A DNA stretch of 64,000 nucleotides from Planotetraspora thailandica (lineage in GTDB: Bacteria > Actinomycetota > Actinomycetes > Streptosporangiales > Streptosporangiaceae), in NCBI RefSeq assembly GCF_016863335.1, contig NZ_BOOR01000005.1:223658-287657 (forward strand). Reading direction: 5' to 3'. The notes under the pieces were generated by a model that was given only the letters and a program-made list of their open reading frames with translations, had not been told where the DNA came from and ran no database searches. The translations under genes and the position numbers were made by a program. Positions 52,525 through 61,390 of this stretch are shown here, piece by piece (positions within the stretch are counted from its first letter, which is position 1; each line of letters begins with the position of its first letter).

Positions 52525-53607
52525 GTGAGCACTCACGCATTCGAAATGTTGTGCAACGCCGTAGAGGAGACGCACGCGGACCGGGCCGACACCGCCCGGC
52601 GCTGGCTGGACAAGTTACGCGGGCTCATCGACCCGGAGAGCGCGGGCGACGGCTTCCTCTACCTGCTCTACCACGACGCGTTGGCCCGCAGGATCGGCGA
52701 TGACCAGGACGAGCGGGACAACCTCTACCTGCGTCGTTTCGAGCGGCCGCAGATCGAGCTGTTCGATCTGGTGGCCGAGCATCTGCCGGTGGTGGCGCTG
52801 GCGGGCCGCATCGGCGGGGCGCTGCTCGCCCAGCACCTGGCCGGGCGAGAGACGGCCACCCTGCTGTCGGTGGGCATCGGCTCGGGCTTCCAGGAGGCGG
52901 CGCTGCTGACCGCACTCGCGAACCAAGGCAAGGCGCCCGGACGGCTCACCGTGATCGGGGTGGATCCCGCCGCGGCGAGCCTCCGCCAGGCCGAGCGATC
53001 TCTCCGCGACACCGGCGTCACGCTGGACTTCCACGGCATCCCGCGCGTCGCCGAGCAGATGACCGGCCACGACTGGGATCTGGTGCGACGGGCGCCTCGC
53101 CCGCTGGTCATGAACGCCGCGTTCGCACTGCACCACCTGCGCGACTCCGCCGCCGGCGTGGACGAGAGAGACGCGTTCTTCGCGCGGCTGCGCGACGTGG
53201 AGCCGGACGCCGTGGTGTTGTGCGAGCCCGACTCCGACCATCACCGGGTGCCGCTGCCCGAGCGGTTCCGCAACTCGTGGGAGCACTTCCACTTCGTCTT
53301 CCGGCTCATCGACGCGCTGGACGTCTCGGTCGCCGACCGCAACGCGATGAAGTTGTTCTTCCGGCGTGAGGTGGCCGACATCGTGGGCACGGCCGACGAC
53401 GAGGAGCGCTACGAACGGCACGAGCCGACCGAACGCTGGCTGGGGCGGCTCCGCGAGGCCGGTTTCCAGCCGACGTCCGCTCCCGTCCGGTCACTGCCGG
53501 ACAGCGCCCACCCCGCGTTCGTCCGCCGCGATCCCGACAGCGTGCGCATCGGATTCGACGGCGAGTCGCTCGTGTCCGTCATCCACGCCGTGCCCGCCCA
53601 CCGATGA
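52525..53607 (+). CDS. Bacterial GRAS-domain-like protein (Rossmann methyltransferase fold)
   Basis: 360 residues from GTG 52525. The order of motifs follows GRAS proteins: LLSVGIGSGFQEAALLTAL in the VHIID position, RLTVIGVDP, LDFHGIPRVAEQM, NAAFALHHL, VVLCEPDSDHHR, PERFRNSWEHFHFVFRLIDALD, then R-rich ERYERHEPTERWLGRLREAGFQP. GRAS proteins are best known as plant transcription regulators, and bacterial members have a SAM-methyltransferase-like fold. Whether this one binds SAM or a hormone-like ligand is unknown. A generic methyltransferase remains possible. Confidence 0.75.
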   Translation: MSTHAFEMLCNAVEETHADRADTARRWLDKLRGLIDPESAGDGFLYLLYHDALARRIGDDQDERDNLYLRRFERPQIELFDLVAEHLPVVALAGRIGGALLAQHLAGRETATLLSVGIGSGFQEAALLTALANQGKAPGRLTVIGVDPAAASLRQAERSLRDTGVTLDFHGIPRVAEQMTGHDWDLVRRAPRPLVMNAAFALHHLRDSAAGVDERDAFFARLRDVEPDAVVLCEPDSDHHRVPLPERFRNSWEHFHFVFRLIDALDVSVADRNAMKLFFRREVADIVGTADDEERYERHEPTERWLGRLREAGFQPTSAPVRSLPDSAHPAFVRRDPDSVRIGFDGESLVSVIHAVPAHR

Positions 53608-53780
53608 CACCAAATCGGGCCGTTCGTCCTTAGGGACTGGTTCATCGGGTCGTCGAGTCGAGTTCGCGCGGACGAACATCACGACGACCAAAGTCTCCAC
53701 GGGGCTGAGGAGGCGTCTCGAGCACACCCATCGGTGCGCGGCCCTGGCGCCTCCTGACCATCCGCCCCTTGGAGGAAATG

Positions 53781-54740
53781 ATGATCGCCCGAGTCAAGAT
53801 CGCTACCGGTGTGGCGGCGTCGATCGCCGTCGGAGCCCTTGCCCTGAGCATGGTCACACCCGCCCAGGCATCTCAGCCGGCGCAGGTGCGCTCCGCCGCC
53901 GGCGCGGCGGCCGTCGCCGTGCCGCCGACCTTCACCGCCACCCTTGCCAGGTCGTACGACACCTTCGACGCCAACCAGGCCGTCGCCGTCGACAAGAAGT
54001 ACTTCTACGTGGTCGACAACCGTAAGATCACCAAGCACGACAAGGCGACCGGCAAGCCTTTGCTGCAGTTCGTGTCCGACTCCTCCGGCCCGATCATTCA
54101 CATGGACAGCGGCGTCGTGGTCGGCGACAAGCTGTACGCGGCGCACTCCAACTACGACCAGTCGCCGATGGAGAGCTCGATCGAGGTGTTCGACACCAAG
54201 ACGATGCGGCACATCGACACGTACAGCTTCGGCATCTACCGCGGCTCGCTGACCTGGCTGGACCGTCACGACGGCGCATGGTGGGCGGGCTTCGCCAACT
54301 ACGACCAGGTGCCCGACGGCGAGACCGAGCCGTACGGTGGGACCGACAACACCCAGATCGTCAAGATGGACGACGACTTCCAGGTCGTCGAGTCGTGGAA
54401 CATCCCGAAGACGATCCTCGACCGCTTCAAGCCGATGAGCAACTCCGGTGGATCGTGGGGCCCCGACGGCCGCCTCTGGCTCACCGGTCACGACCTCGGC
54501 GAGGCCTACGTCATGAAGCTGCCGTCCGCGGGCGCCGAGCTCCAGTGGGTCGCCACCGTCACCCTGCCGAGCGTCGAGGGCCAGGGCATCGCCTGGGACC
54601 GTTCGGGCGGCACGCCCAAGCTCTGGGCGATCAAGCGGTCCACCTCGCAGGCGCTGAGCTTCACCGTTCCGTTCCGCTCGATCGGTGACCCGGAGACCCA
54701 GACCTGGCAGGTCTTCGGCCCGGGCCATTTCCAGCAGTAG
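53781..54740 (+). CDS. Secreted beta-propeller-like hypothetical protein
   Basis: 319 residues from ATG 53781 (GGAGG five bases upstream). The signal peptide is VKIATGVAASIAVGALALSMVTPAQAS. The mature part has recurrent strand motifs with W and G (YVVDNRKITKHDKATGKP, VFDTKTMRHIDTY, GPDGRLWLTGHDLGEAYVMKLP; landmarks only), as in six-bladed or quinoprotein-type propellers. No catalytic residues recognised. Binding or extracellular scaffold roles are possible. Confidence 0.7.
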   Translation: MIARVKIATGVAASIAVGALALSMVTPAQASQPAQVRSAAGAAAVAVPPTFTATLARSYDTFDANQAVAVDKKYFYVVDNRKITKHDKATGKPLLQFVSDSSGPIIHMDSGVVVGDKLYAAHSNYDQSPMESSIEVFDTKTMRHIDTYSFGIYRGSLTWLDRHDGAWWAGFANYDQVPDGETEPYGGTDNTQIVKMDDDFQVVESWNIPKTILDRFKPMSNSGGSWGPDGRLWLTGHDLGEAYVMKLPSAGAELQWVATVTLPSVEGQGIAWDRSGGTPKLWAIKRSTSQALSFTVPFRSIGDPETQTWQVFGPGHFQQ

Positions 54741-54750
54741 CGTCCGTGAG

Positions 54751-54780
54751 CCGGGCCCCTCCCCTTCGGGAGGGGTCCGG
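54751..54780 (+). terminator. Hairpin after secreted propeller gene
   Basis: A 13-bp stem with one G-T wobble (54751-54763 with 54768-54780) and a CTTC loop, starting 10 bp after the stop codon. There is no T tract. Confidence 0.6.
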
Positions 54781-54820
54781 CGAGTTGACGCCGCGGGGGC
54801 GGGAGGGGGACAACAGTGTC

Positions 54821-55366
54821 ATGGCCGGCATCGGTGACTCGCTGGAGAAGGCGTTCGACTTCGTCTGGGGCCGCTTCATCGGCCGCCTGGAGGGTCTGAG
54901 CGACGACGAGTATTTCTGGGAGCCCGTCCCGGACTGCTGGTCGGTTCGCCAGGACGCCGGCGGACGGTGGCGGATCGACGGCGACGGGGGCGGCGCGACG
55001 GGGAAGCCCGTGCCCGAGCCCGCACCCTTCACCACCATCGCCTGGCGCATCGGGCACATCGGCCTGACGTTCATCGGCTTCGGCGACCGGCTGTTCGCCG
55101 ACGGGAAGATCACCATTGACGACGTGGACTTCCCGGGCTCGGCGCGGGACGCGTCGGCCTTCCTGGACGGCGCGTACCGCGACTGGCGGGAGGGGATCGC
55201 GCGGATCGACGAGCAGCGCTGGTGGAGCCCCATCGGTCCGGCGTTCGGTCCCTACGCCAAGGATTCGACGGTGGACCTGGCGGTGCACGTCTTCGACGAG
55301 ATCGTCCATCACGGCGGGGAGGTCGGCGTCCTGCGCGACCTCTACCTGCGCCGTGACGTGCTCTGA
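54821..55366 (+). CDS. DinB-family (DUF-type) protein
   Basis: 181 residues. The four-helix DinB fold is suggested by FVWGRFIGRLEGLSDDEYFWEPVPDCWSVR, a metal-type His in WRIGHIGLTF and the late IVHHGGEVGVLRDLY. Members are thiol-dependent or metal-binding S-transferases and small hydrolases of mostly unknown substrate. The start is ATG 54821. A G-rich SD lies 11-12 nt upstream. The glyoxalase-like gene starts 17 bp after its stop, so they form an operon. Confidence 0.8.
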   Translation: MAGIGDSLEKAFDFVWGRFIGRLEGLSDDEYFWEPVPDCWSVRQDAGGRWRIDGDGGGATGKPVPEPAPFTTIAWRIGHIGLTFIGFGDRLFADGKITIDDVDFPGSARDASAFLDGAYRDWREGIARIDEQRWWSPIGPAFGPYAKDSTVDLAVHVFDEIVHHGGEVGVLRDLYLRRDVL

Positions 55367-55382
55367 CGACAGGGAGAGCCCG

Positions 55383-55769
55383 ATGGCCCGCATCAAGGAC
55401 GTCGTGGTCGACTGCCGGCATCCCGCTTCGGTCGCGCGTTTCTGGGCGGCGGCTCTGGACTGCTATGCGGTCGCACCGTACGACGAGGCGGAACTGGAGC
55501 GGCTGAGAAACCTGGGCGTCGACGATCCCGAGGACGACCCCACCGTGTTGGTGGAGGCGGGGCCGGGCGTCACGCCGCGGTTCTTCTTCGTGCTGATCGC
55601 GGAGCCCAAGACCGTGAAGAACCGGCTGCATCTCGACCTTGACTGCGATGACCTCGACGCCGAGACCGAGCGGCTGGTGGCACTCGGCGCGAGCGTGCAG
55701 GCCGTACACGACGGCTGGACGGTCCTGACAGACCCGGAGGGCAACGAGTTCTGCCTCTGGCGTCCCTGA
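55383..55769 (+). CDS. VOC (glyoxalase-like) family protein
   Basis: 128 residues from ATG 55383. It has the paired beta-alpha-beta modules of the vicinal-oxygen-chelate fold: VVDCRHPASVARFWAAAL, RLHLDLDCDDLDAETERL and DPEGNEFCLW. The closing DPEGNEFCL motif is characteristic of Glyoxalase_6-type proteins. Substrate unknown. It sits 17 bp behind the DinB gene and converges on the XRE gene with 2 bp between stops. Confidence 0.85.
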   Translation: MARIKDVVVDCRHPASVARFWAAALDCYAVAPYDEAELERLRNLGVDDPEDDPTVLVEAGPGVTPRFFFVLIAEPKTVKNRLHLDLDCDDLDAETERLVALGASVQAVHDGWTVLTDPEGNEFCLWRP

Positions 55770-55771
55770 GT

Positions 55772-56596
55772 TCAGACAGGTCTGAGCGCGACGGCCCGCC
55801 CCAAATGGGCCAGGGCGCGTTCGGAGGTGCTCTCCGGCTCGGCGCCCATCACGACGAGCTGCTGGCAGGGCGCGCTGTTCACCGTGAACACGTCCCAGGT
55901 GACGGTGACCGGGCCGACGTCGTGGTGGATGAAGCGTTTGACCTCGTTGCGCCTGTTCCACACGTCGTGGCGTGCCCACAAGGTACGGAAGTCGTCGCTT
56001 TGCGCCGACAGGTCCTCGACGAGCTGGCGAAGACCCGGGTCGCCGGGGGCACGCCCGAGCGCGGCCCGCAGTTCGCCCACCTTGTAGGTGGCCGCCTGCT
56101 CCCAGTCGACATAGAAATGCCTCGACTCCGGGCTGAAGATCAGGTTCAGGCAGTTGTCCTGGCCCGGTTGGCCTTCGTAGAGCTTGTCGGCGAGCCGGTT
56201 CGTGGCCAGCACGTTGAGCCCGCGGCCGATCAGGAAGGCCGGATTGTTGTGCCATCCACTCATGAGCTGCAGCAGCGTGGGATGGGCCCGCTGCCGTTCC
56301 GCCCCGTCAGGCGGACGCGGCGGTGTATGCACGAGATCGAACAGGTATTCGGCGGCGTCGTCGTCGAGGCGCAGCGCGTCCGCGATAGAGGCCAGGACCT
56401 GGGGAGAGGGACGTTGCTCGCGCCCCTGCTCCAGCCGGATGTAGTAGTCGATGCTGACGCCGGCGAGCATCGCCAGCTCTTCGCGGCGCAACCCCGGGGT
56501 GCGGCGGCGGCCGATGTCCGGAAGGCCGACATCCTCGACAGCCGTCGCTTGGCGCCGGGCGCGCAGATACTCGCCGAGAACGGTGCCGTTAGCCAT
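55772..56596 (-). CDS. XRE/MmyB-like transcriptional regulator
   Basis: 274 residues, complete, with HTH PGLRREELAMLAGVSIDYYIRLEQGREQRPS (landmarks GLRREE and YYIRLEQ) and an MmyB-type ligand domain ending in CQQLVVMGAEPES. It serves as the intact reference for the two broken relatives in this window (28405 and 46817). The GNAT gene is divergent, 161 bp away, and is a candidate target. Confidence 0.9.
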   Translation of the reverse strand: MANGTVLGEYLRARRQATAVEDVGLPDIGRRRTPGLRREELAMLAGVSIDYYIRLEQGREQRPSPQVLASIADALRLDDDAAEYLFDLVHTPPRPPDGAERQRAHPTLLQLMSGWHNNPAFLIGRGLNVLATNRLADKLYEGQPGQDNCLNLIFSPESRHFYVDWEQAATYKVGELRAALGRAPGDPGLRQLVEDLSAQSDDFRTLWARHDVWNRRNEVKRFIHHDVGPVTVTWDVFTVNSAPCQQLVVMGAEPESTSERALAHLGRAVALRPV

Positions 56597-56757
56597 TTGC
56601 CCAGGTTATTGCGTATCTCGTTAGAAGTGGGTGGGTGTGTTTCTCCTATGTTCACCGTAGACAGGCCGTGGAAATCGGGTTGCCCCGGCTCCCGGCGGTG
56701 CGCCAACCTCCAGAGGTGGCGGACAGGCAGAGCATCACAAACGGCGACGGCACCCCC

Positions 56758-57435
56758 GTGATCAGTTACGAGGAGGGCGTGCGCGATGGCTTGCCGTGGG
56801 CGGACAATCTGGAGGTCCACGCGCCGGGCGCGGCCGACCTGGTCATGTCACGCCTGCGCGGGTGGATCGTCTCGGCGCCGGAGGAACTGTCCGGCGAGCT
56901 GATCGCCCGGGGCGCCCGGCTCGTCCGGCACGCGCATGTCATGACGTGCGACCTGGCAGGAAGGGCGGCCTCCGGGGTCCTTCCCCCGAGCGGCTTCCGG
57001 TTCGTGCCGTGCGACCGCGCGCCGGAGGAGGTGTTCCCGGCTTGGCTGGCGGCCTACCCGCCCGGCCATCCCGATCACCGGCGCAGAGACGCGGACGACG
57101 GTCTGCGCGAGGAGCTGACTCCGCTGATGCGGGGAGAGAAGCTGGGCACGCTGCATCCGAGCAGCACCCTCGCCGTCGACGCTGAGGACAAGGTGGTCGC
57201 CGGAGTGCTGATCAACGACTGGCAGGGCACGGCGTGGATCTCCGAGGTCTTCCGCCATCCGGACACCTCGCCCTCCGGGCTCGGCGCCGCGGTGCTCGCC
57301 ACCGCGCTGGACAAGGCCGCCGCGGACGGGTTGCCCGCCGTCGGGCTCGCGGTCACCCACACCAATCCGGCCAGGCGGGTCTACGAGCGGCTCGGGTTCA
57401 CGGTGGTGCAGACCTCGGTGACGGTCACCGTCTGA
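56758..57435 (+). CDS. GNAT-family N-acetyltransferase
   Basis: About 225 residues from GTG 56758. GTG 56716 and further in-frame starts to 56635 are alternatives, all weakly supported. The acetyl-CoA region is ISEVFRHPDTSPSGLGAAVLATALDKA, and the C-terminal NPARRVYERLGFTVVQ is the GNAT signature. The N-terminal ~90 residues are an additional domain. Substrate unknown. Convergent with the membrane-anchored hydrolase. Confidence 0.78.
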   Translation: MISYEEGVRDGLPWADNLEVHAPGAADLVMSRLRGWIVSAPEELSGELIARGARLVRHAHVMTCDLAGRAASGVLPPSGFRFVPCDRAPEEVFPAWLAAYPPGHPDHRRRDADDGLREELTPLMRGEKLGTLHPSSTLAVDAEDKVVAGVLINDWQGTAWISEVFRHPDTSPSGLGAAVLATALDKAAADGLPAVGLAVTHTNPARRVYERLGFTVVQTSVTVTV

Positions 57436-57467
57436 GCCGCCACGCGCCGGCCGCCCGGTTCGTGCGG

Positions 57468-58583
57468 CTAGAGCCTGCCCAGGAACTCCTGCACCGCCTG
57501 CTCGTACTGCTCGGGGTCGACATTCCACGAGCCGGTGTGGCCGCCGCCCTTGGTTTTGACGAGCGTGACGATGTCCGGCCTGGCCTCGGCGAACTCCAAC
57601 GCCGGCTCGACGGGCACGGTGGCGTCGTCGGAGTCGGCGAACACCAGGGCGGGCACCGAGAAGCCGGCGGCGTGCCGTACGTGGTCGAGTTCGTCGAACG
57701 ACAGGCCGGTGCGCCGTTCGACGACCCAGTAGGCGACCGAGACGAGGAAGGGCGGCACCCCCATGTCGCGCCCGCCCTTGGCGATGGGCGAGCGCCAGTC
57801 GAGCACGGGGCTGTCGAGGATCATCCCCTTGATGGGCTCCTTGGGGAGGTTCCGTACGGTCATCGGCACGATGCCGCCGCCCATCGACCAGCCGTAGAGC
57901 ACGAACGCGGTCGCGCCCTGGGTCTTGGCGTACGCCATGGCGGCCGCCACGTCCTCCCATTCGGTCGCCCCCAGGTGGAGCTTGCCGTCCGGGCCCTCGG
58001 GAGCGCCTTCGTCGTTGCGGTAGGTGATGCCGAGCACCGGCATGCCGAGCCGGTGGAAGACCGGCAACATGCGCAACGCCTCCGCGGCGTTCCCGTTGCG
58101 CCCGTGGACGGCGATGACCCATGTGGACGACGTGCCCTCCGACCGCCAGGCGGGGAAGTCGCCGAGGGGGGAGGGGACCTTCACCTCCTGGTACGGCACG
58201 CCGACGGCGGAGGGAGGGACGCGCCCCCACACGGAACGGTCGAGGTAGCCGCGGACGCCGACACGCAGTGTTCCCCGAGACACCTTCTCGACCCGCCGCG
58301 TCACGGTGCCGGAGCCGGTGGAGAGCACCGGGCCGAGCTGGGCGTTTCCGTCCGCCCAGGTCAAGCCGTAGGTTCCCGGCGCGGCGGTGTCGGTGCCGCC
58401 CTTGAGGGTGACCGTCTCGCCCTCGACCGCGACGACCTCGAGCGGGTAGTCGTGGGAATGGAGGGGGTCGATGACCAGACCGGAGTAGTACCACCCGGAG
58501 CCGCCCAGCGCGATCGCGGCAAGGAGGGCGCCTCCCGCGCCGGCCCACTGGAGGCGCCGGCGCCATCGGGGGTTGTCGCGCAT
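57468..58583 (-). CDS. Membrane-anchored alpha/beta hydrolase
   Basis: 371 residues. A single N-terminal helix (AGGALLAAIALGGSGWYYSG) anchors it, with the catalytic part outside. HGRNGNAAEALRMLPVF, the nucleophile elbow LYGWSMGGGIVP (Ser) and ADSDDATVPVEPALEFAEA with a later GGGHTGSW (His) give the hydrolase triad. Substrate unknown. An extracytoplasmic beta-rich insert at ~40-130 precedes the core. Confidence 0.85.
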   Translation of the reverse strand: MRDNPRWRRRLQWAGAGGALLAAIALGGSGWYYSGLVIDPLHSHDYPLEVVAVEGETVTLKGGTDTAAPGTYGLTWADGNAQLGPVLSTGSGTVTRRVEKVSRGTLRVGVRGYLDRSVWGRVPPSAVGVPYQEVKVPSPLGDFPAWRSEGTSSTWVIAVHGRNGNAAEALRMLPVFHRLGMPVLGITYRNDEGAPEGPDGKLHLGATEWEDVAAAMAYAKTQGATAFVLYGWSMGGGIVPMTVRNLPKEPIKGMILDSPVLDWRSPIAKGGRDMGVPPFLVSVAYWVVERRTGLSFDELDHVRHAAGFSVPALVFADSDDATVPVEPALEFAEARPDIVTLVKTKGGGHTGSWNVDPEQYEQAVQEFLGRL

Positions 58584-58720
58584 GGCCCAGAATCTAGCGC
58601 GAAATAATCACAGGTAGGAGCATCCATCGCGATGTGCGGTGTGACGTCTGATACGCCGGATCTGGATGTCCCGAAAAGTTACTGATTGCCAATCCGCGTC
58701 CGGCACGTAATGTTCGGCTC

Positions 58721-59557
58721 ATGACCACTACGCATGATCTTCAGCAGGTCGAGGAAGCCAACGCGACCGGCCGGACGCCGGTCGTCTTCGTCCACGGCCT
58801 GTGGCTGTTGCCGAGCAGCTGGGACCGGTGGGGGGAGCTGTTCGCCGAGGCCGGTTTCGCCCCCGTGGCCCTGGGTTGGCCCGACGACCCCGAGACGGTC
58901 GAGGAGGCCAACGCCCACCCCGAGGTGCTCGCCGGCAAGACGGTCGGCCAGGTCGCCGACCACATCGCCGATTTGATAGCGAAGCTGGACAAGCAGCCGG
59001 TGATCGTCGGGCACTCCTTCGGCGGCCTGCTGACCCAGATACTCGCCGGTCGCGGTCTGTCGGCCGCCTCGGTGGCGATCGACCCCGCGCCGTTCCGCGG
59101 CGTGCTCCCGCTGCCGATCTCTGCGCTGCGTTCGGCCTCGCCGGTGCTGAGCAACCCGGCCAACCGGCACCGCGCGGTTCCGCTGACCTTCGACCAGTTC
59201 CGTTACGCCTTCGCCAACGCCGTGAGCGAGGACGAGGCCAAGGAGCTGTACGAGACCTTCGCCGTGCCCGCCCCCGGCGCGCCCCTGTTCCAGGCCGCGG
59301 TCGCCAACCTCAACCCCTGGACCGAGGTCAAGGTGGACTCCGACAACCCCGACCGCGGGCCGCTGCTGATCATCTCGGGGGAGAAGGACCACACCGTGCC
59401 CTGGGCGATCGCCAACGCCTCTTACAAGCAGCAGAAGGACAACCCGGGCATCACCGAGATCGTCGAGATCCCCGGGCGCGGACACGCCCTGACCATCGAC
59501 AGCGGTTGGCGCGAGGTCGCCCAGACCGCCCTGACCTTCGTCCAGCGTTTCGTCTGA
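58721..59557 (+). CDS. Alpha/beta hydrolase
   Basis: 278 residues. FVHGLWLLPSSWDRWGELF, the nucleophile elbow VIVGHSFGGLLTQ (Ser), the acid in GEKDHTVPW and GRGHALTIDSGW (His) form a complete triad. The D-D-P-E after the GWP segment recalls RsbQ- and haloperoxidase-like hydrolases of soluble type. No signal peptide, so cytoplasmic. Substrate unknown. Confidence 0.85.
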   Translation: MTTTHDLQQVEEANATGRTPVVFVHGLWLLPSSWDRWGELFAEAGFAPVALGWPDDPETVEEANAHPEVLAGKTVGQVADHIADLIAKLDKQPVIVGHSFGGLLTQILAGRGLSAASVAIDPAPFRGVLPLPISALRSASPVLSNPANRHRAVPLTFDQFRYAFANAVSEDEAKELYETFAVPAPGAPLFQAAVANLNPWTEVKVDSDNPDRGPLLIISGEKDHTVPWAIANASYKQQKDNPGITEIVEIPGRGHALTIDSGWREVAQTALTFVQRFV

Positions 59558-59654
59558 TCGATTTTCTGGTTCATGCGCCGGCCACGGCCTGCCGTACGGC
59601 CGTGGCCGCGTTAACGAGTGGTGACGCGGGCCGGTGGCTGTCTACGCTTCGCGG

Positions 59655-61334
59655 GTGTCCTCCACCTTCGACTGGCCCGGCGCCCGCGGCCACAGCGTGC
59701 AAGTGAGCCATCTGACGCATGTGCTCCCCGACGGCAGGCCGCTGCTCAACGACGTGTCGTTCCGGATCGGCGAGGGTGCCAAGGCGGCTCTGGTCGGGCC
59801 CAACGGCGCGGGCAAGACGACGCTGATCCGCCTGATCGCGGGCGATCTCCAGCCGATCGAGGGATCGGTGTCACACGCCGGCGGCCTCGGCGTCATGCGG
59901 CAGTTCATCGGCAGCCTGGGCGGCAGGGGGGAAGGCTCCGCGCAGGAGGACGGGCGTGACAGCCGTACGGTGCAGGACCTGCTGCTCAGCGTCGCGCCGG
60001 TGCGCGTCAGGCAGGCCGCCGAGCGGCTCAGCGACGCCGAGCTCGTCATGATGGAGCGCGACGACGAGAAGACCCAGATGCGCTACGCCCAGGCGATCAC
60101 CGACTATACGGACGCCGGAGGCTACGACATCGAGGTGCTCTGGGACGCCTGTACGATCGCCGCCCTTGGCATGCCATACGACCGCGTGAAATATCGGGAT
60201 CTGCACACGTTGTCGGGCGGCGAGCAGAAACGGCTCGCGCTGGAGGCGCTGCTGCGCGGCCCGGACCAGACGCTGCTGCTGGACGAGCCCGACAACTACC
60301 TCGACGTGCCCGGCAAGATGTGGCTCGAACAAGCGCTCAGGGAGACCCCCAAGACCGTCCTGCTGGTCTCGCACGATCGGCAGCTGCTGGCCAACGCGGT
60401 GGACCGCATCGTGACAGTCGAGTCCGGAAATGTCTGGATTCATGGGGGTGGCTTCGCCACCTATGCGGAAGCCCGCAAGGAACGCAACGAACGGCTTGAC
60501 GAGCTGCGCAGGCGCTGGGACGAGGAACACGCCAAGCTGAAGCGCCTGGTCGTGATGCTCAAACAGAAGGCCACGTACAACGACGGCATGGCTCCGGCCT
60601 ACCACGCGGCCCAGACGCGGCTGCGCCGCTTCGAGGAGGCCGGCCCGCCCGAGCTCGCCCCGAAGGACCAGCTCATCAGCATGCGACTGCGCGGCGGCCG
60701 TACGGCCAAGCGCGCGGTGATCTGCGAGAACCTCGAGCTGACCGGCCTGATGAAGCCCTTCGACCTGGAGGTCTGGTACGGCGAGCGCGTGGCCGTGCTC
60801 GGCTCCAACGGCTCGGGCAAGTCCCACTTCCTGCGTCTGATCGCGGGGGAGGACGTCAGGCACACGGGAGTGGCGAGACTGGGCGCTCGAGTGGTGCCGG
60901 GACATTTCGCCCAGACTCATGCCCGGCCCGAACTGCTCGGCCGCACCCCGTGCGAGATCGTCATGACCGAGCACGCCCGCCTGAAGAACGAGGCCATGAA
61001 GATCCTCGCCCGATACGAGCTGGCGGGCGGGATCGCCGAGCAACGGTTCGAGACGCTGTCGGGAGGCCAGCAGGCCAGGCTCCAGATCCTGCTGCTCGAA
61101 CTGTCGGGCGCGACCCTGCTGCTGCTCGACGAGCCGACCGACAACCTCGACCTCGCCAGCGCGGAGGCGTTGCAGGCGGGGTTGGACGCCTTCGACGGCA
61201 CCGTGCTCGCCGTGACCCACGATCGCTGGTTCGCCGCCGACTTCGACCGATACCTGGTGTTCGGCGCCGACGGCCGCGTGTACGAGTCCCCCACCCCCGT
61301 ATGGGACGAAACCCGAGTAAACCGCCCCCGCTAA
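59655..61334 (+). CDS. ABC-F family ATP-binding protein
   Basis: About 559 residues from GTG 59655, with a TACGCT -10-like box 6 nt upstream suggesting a leaderless mRNA (GTG 59634 also in frame). Two nucleotide-binding domains and no membrane segments: Walker A GPNGAGKT and GSNGSGKS, signatures LSGGEQKRLALEALL and LSGGQQARLQILLLE, Walker B LLLDEPDNYLD and LLLDEPTDNLD. The linker between the domains is charged and helical. ABC-F proteins act on ribosomes, some giving resistance to ribosome-targeting drugs. Which subtype this is cannot be read from the sequence. Confidence 0.88.
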   Translation: MSSTFDWPGARGHSVQVSHLTHVLPDGRPLLNDVSFRIGEGAKAALVGPNGAGKTTLIRLIAGDLQPIEGSVSHAGGLGVMRQFIGSLGGRGEGSAQEDGRDSRTVQDLLLSVAPVRVRQAAERLSDAELVMMERDDEKTQMRYAQAITDYTDAGGYDIEVLWDACTIAALGMPYDRVKYRDLHTLSGGEQKRLALEALLRGPDQTLLLDEPDNYLDVPGKMWLEQALRETPKTVLLVSHDRQLLANAVDRIVTVESGNVWIHGGGFATYAEARKERNERLDELRRRWDEEHAKLKRLVVMLKQKATYNDGMAPAYHAAQTRLRRFEEAGPPELAPKDQLISMRLRGGRTAKRAVICENLELTGLMKPFDLEVWYGERVAVLGSNGSGKSHFLRLIAGEDVRHTGVARLGARVVPGHFAQTHARPELLGRTPCEIVMTEHARLKNEAMKILARYELAGGIAEQRFETLSGGQQARLQILLLELSGATLLLLDEPTDNLDLASAEALQAGLDAFDGTVLAVTHDRWFAADFDRYLVFGADGRVYESPTPVWDETRVNRPR

Positions 61335-61346
61335 AACCTGTATTGC

Positions 61347-61384
61347 TTGTGGTGACCAAACCCCCTTGTGGCGACCAAACCCCC
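61347..61384 (+). repeat. Two tandem 19-bp units
   Basis: TTGTGGYGACCAAACCCCC occurs twice head to tail (61347-61365 and 61366-61384), differing by one base, and then runs into the first TGATCATGCAG repeat. This begins the repeat island right after the ABC-F stop. Confidence 0.8.
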
Positions 61385-61390
61385 TTGTGG

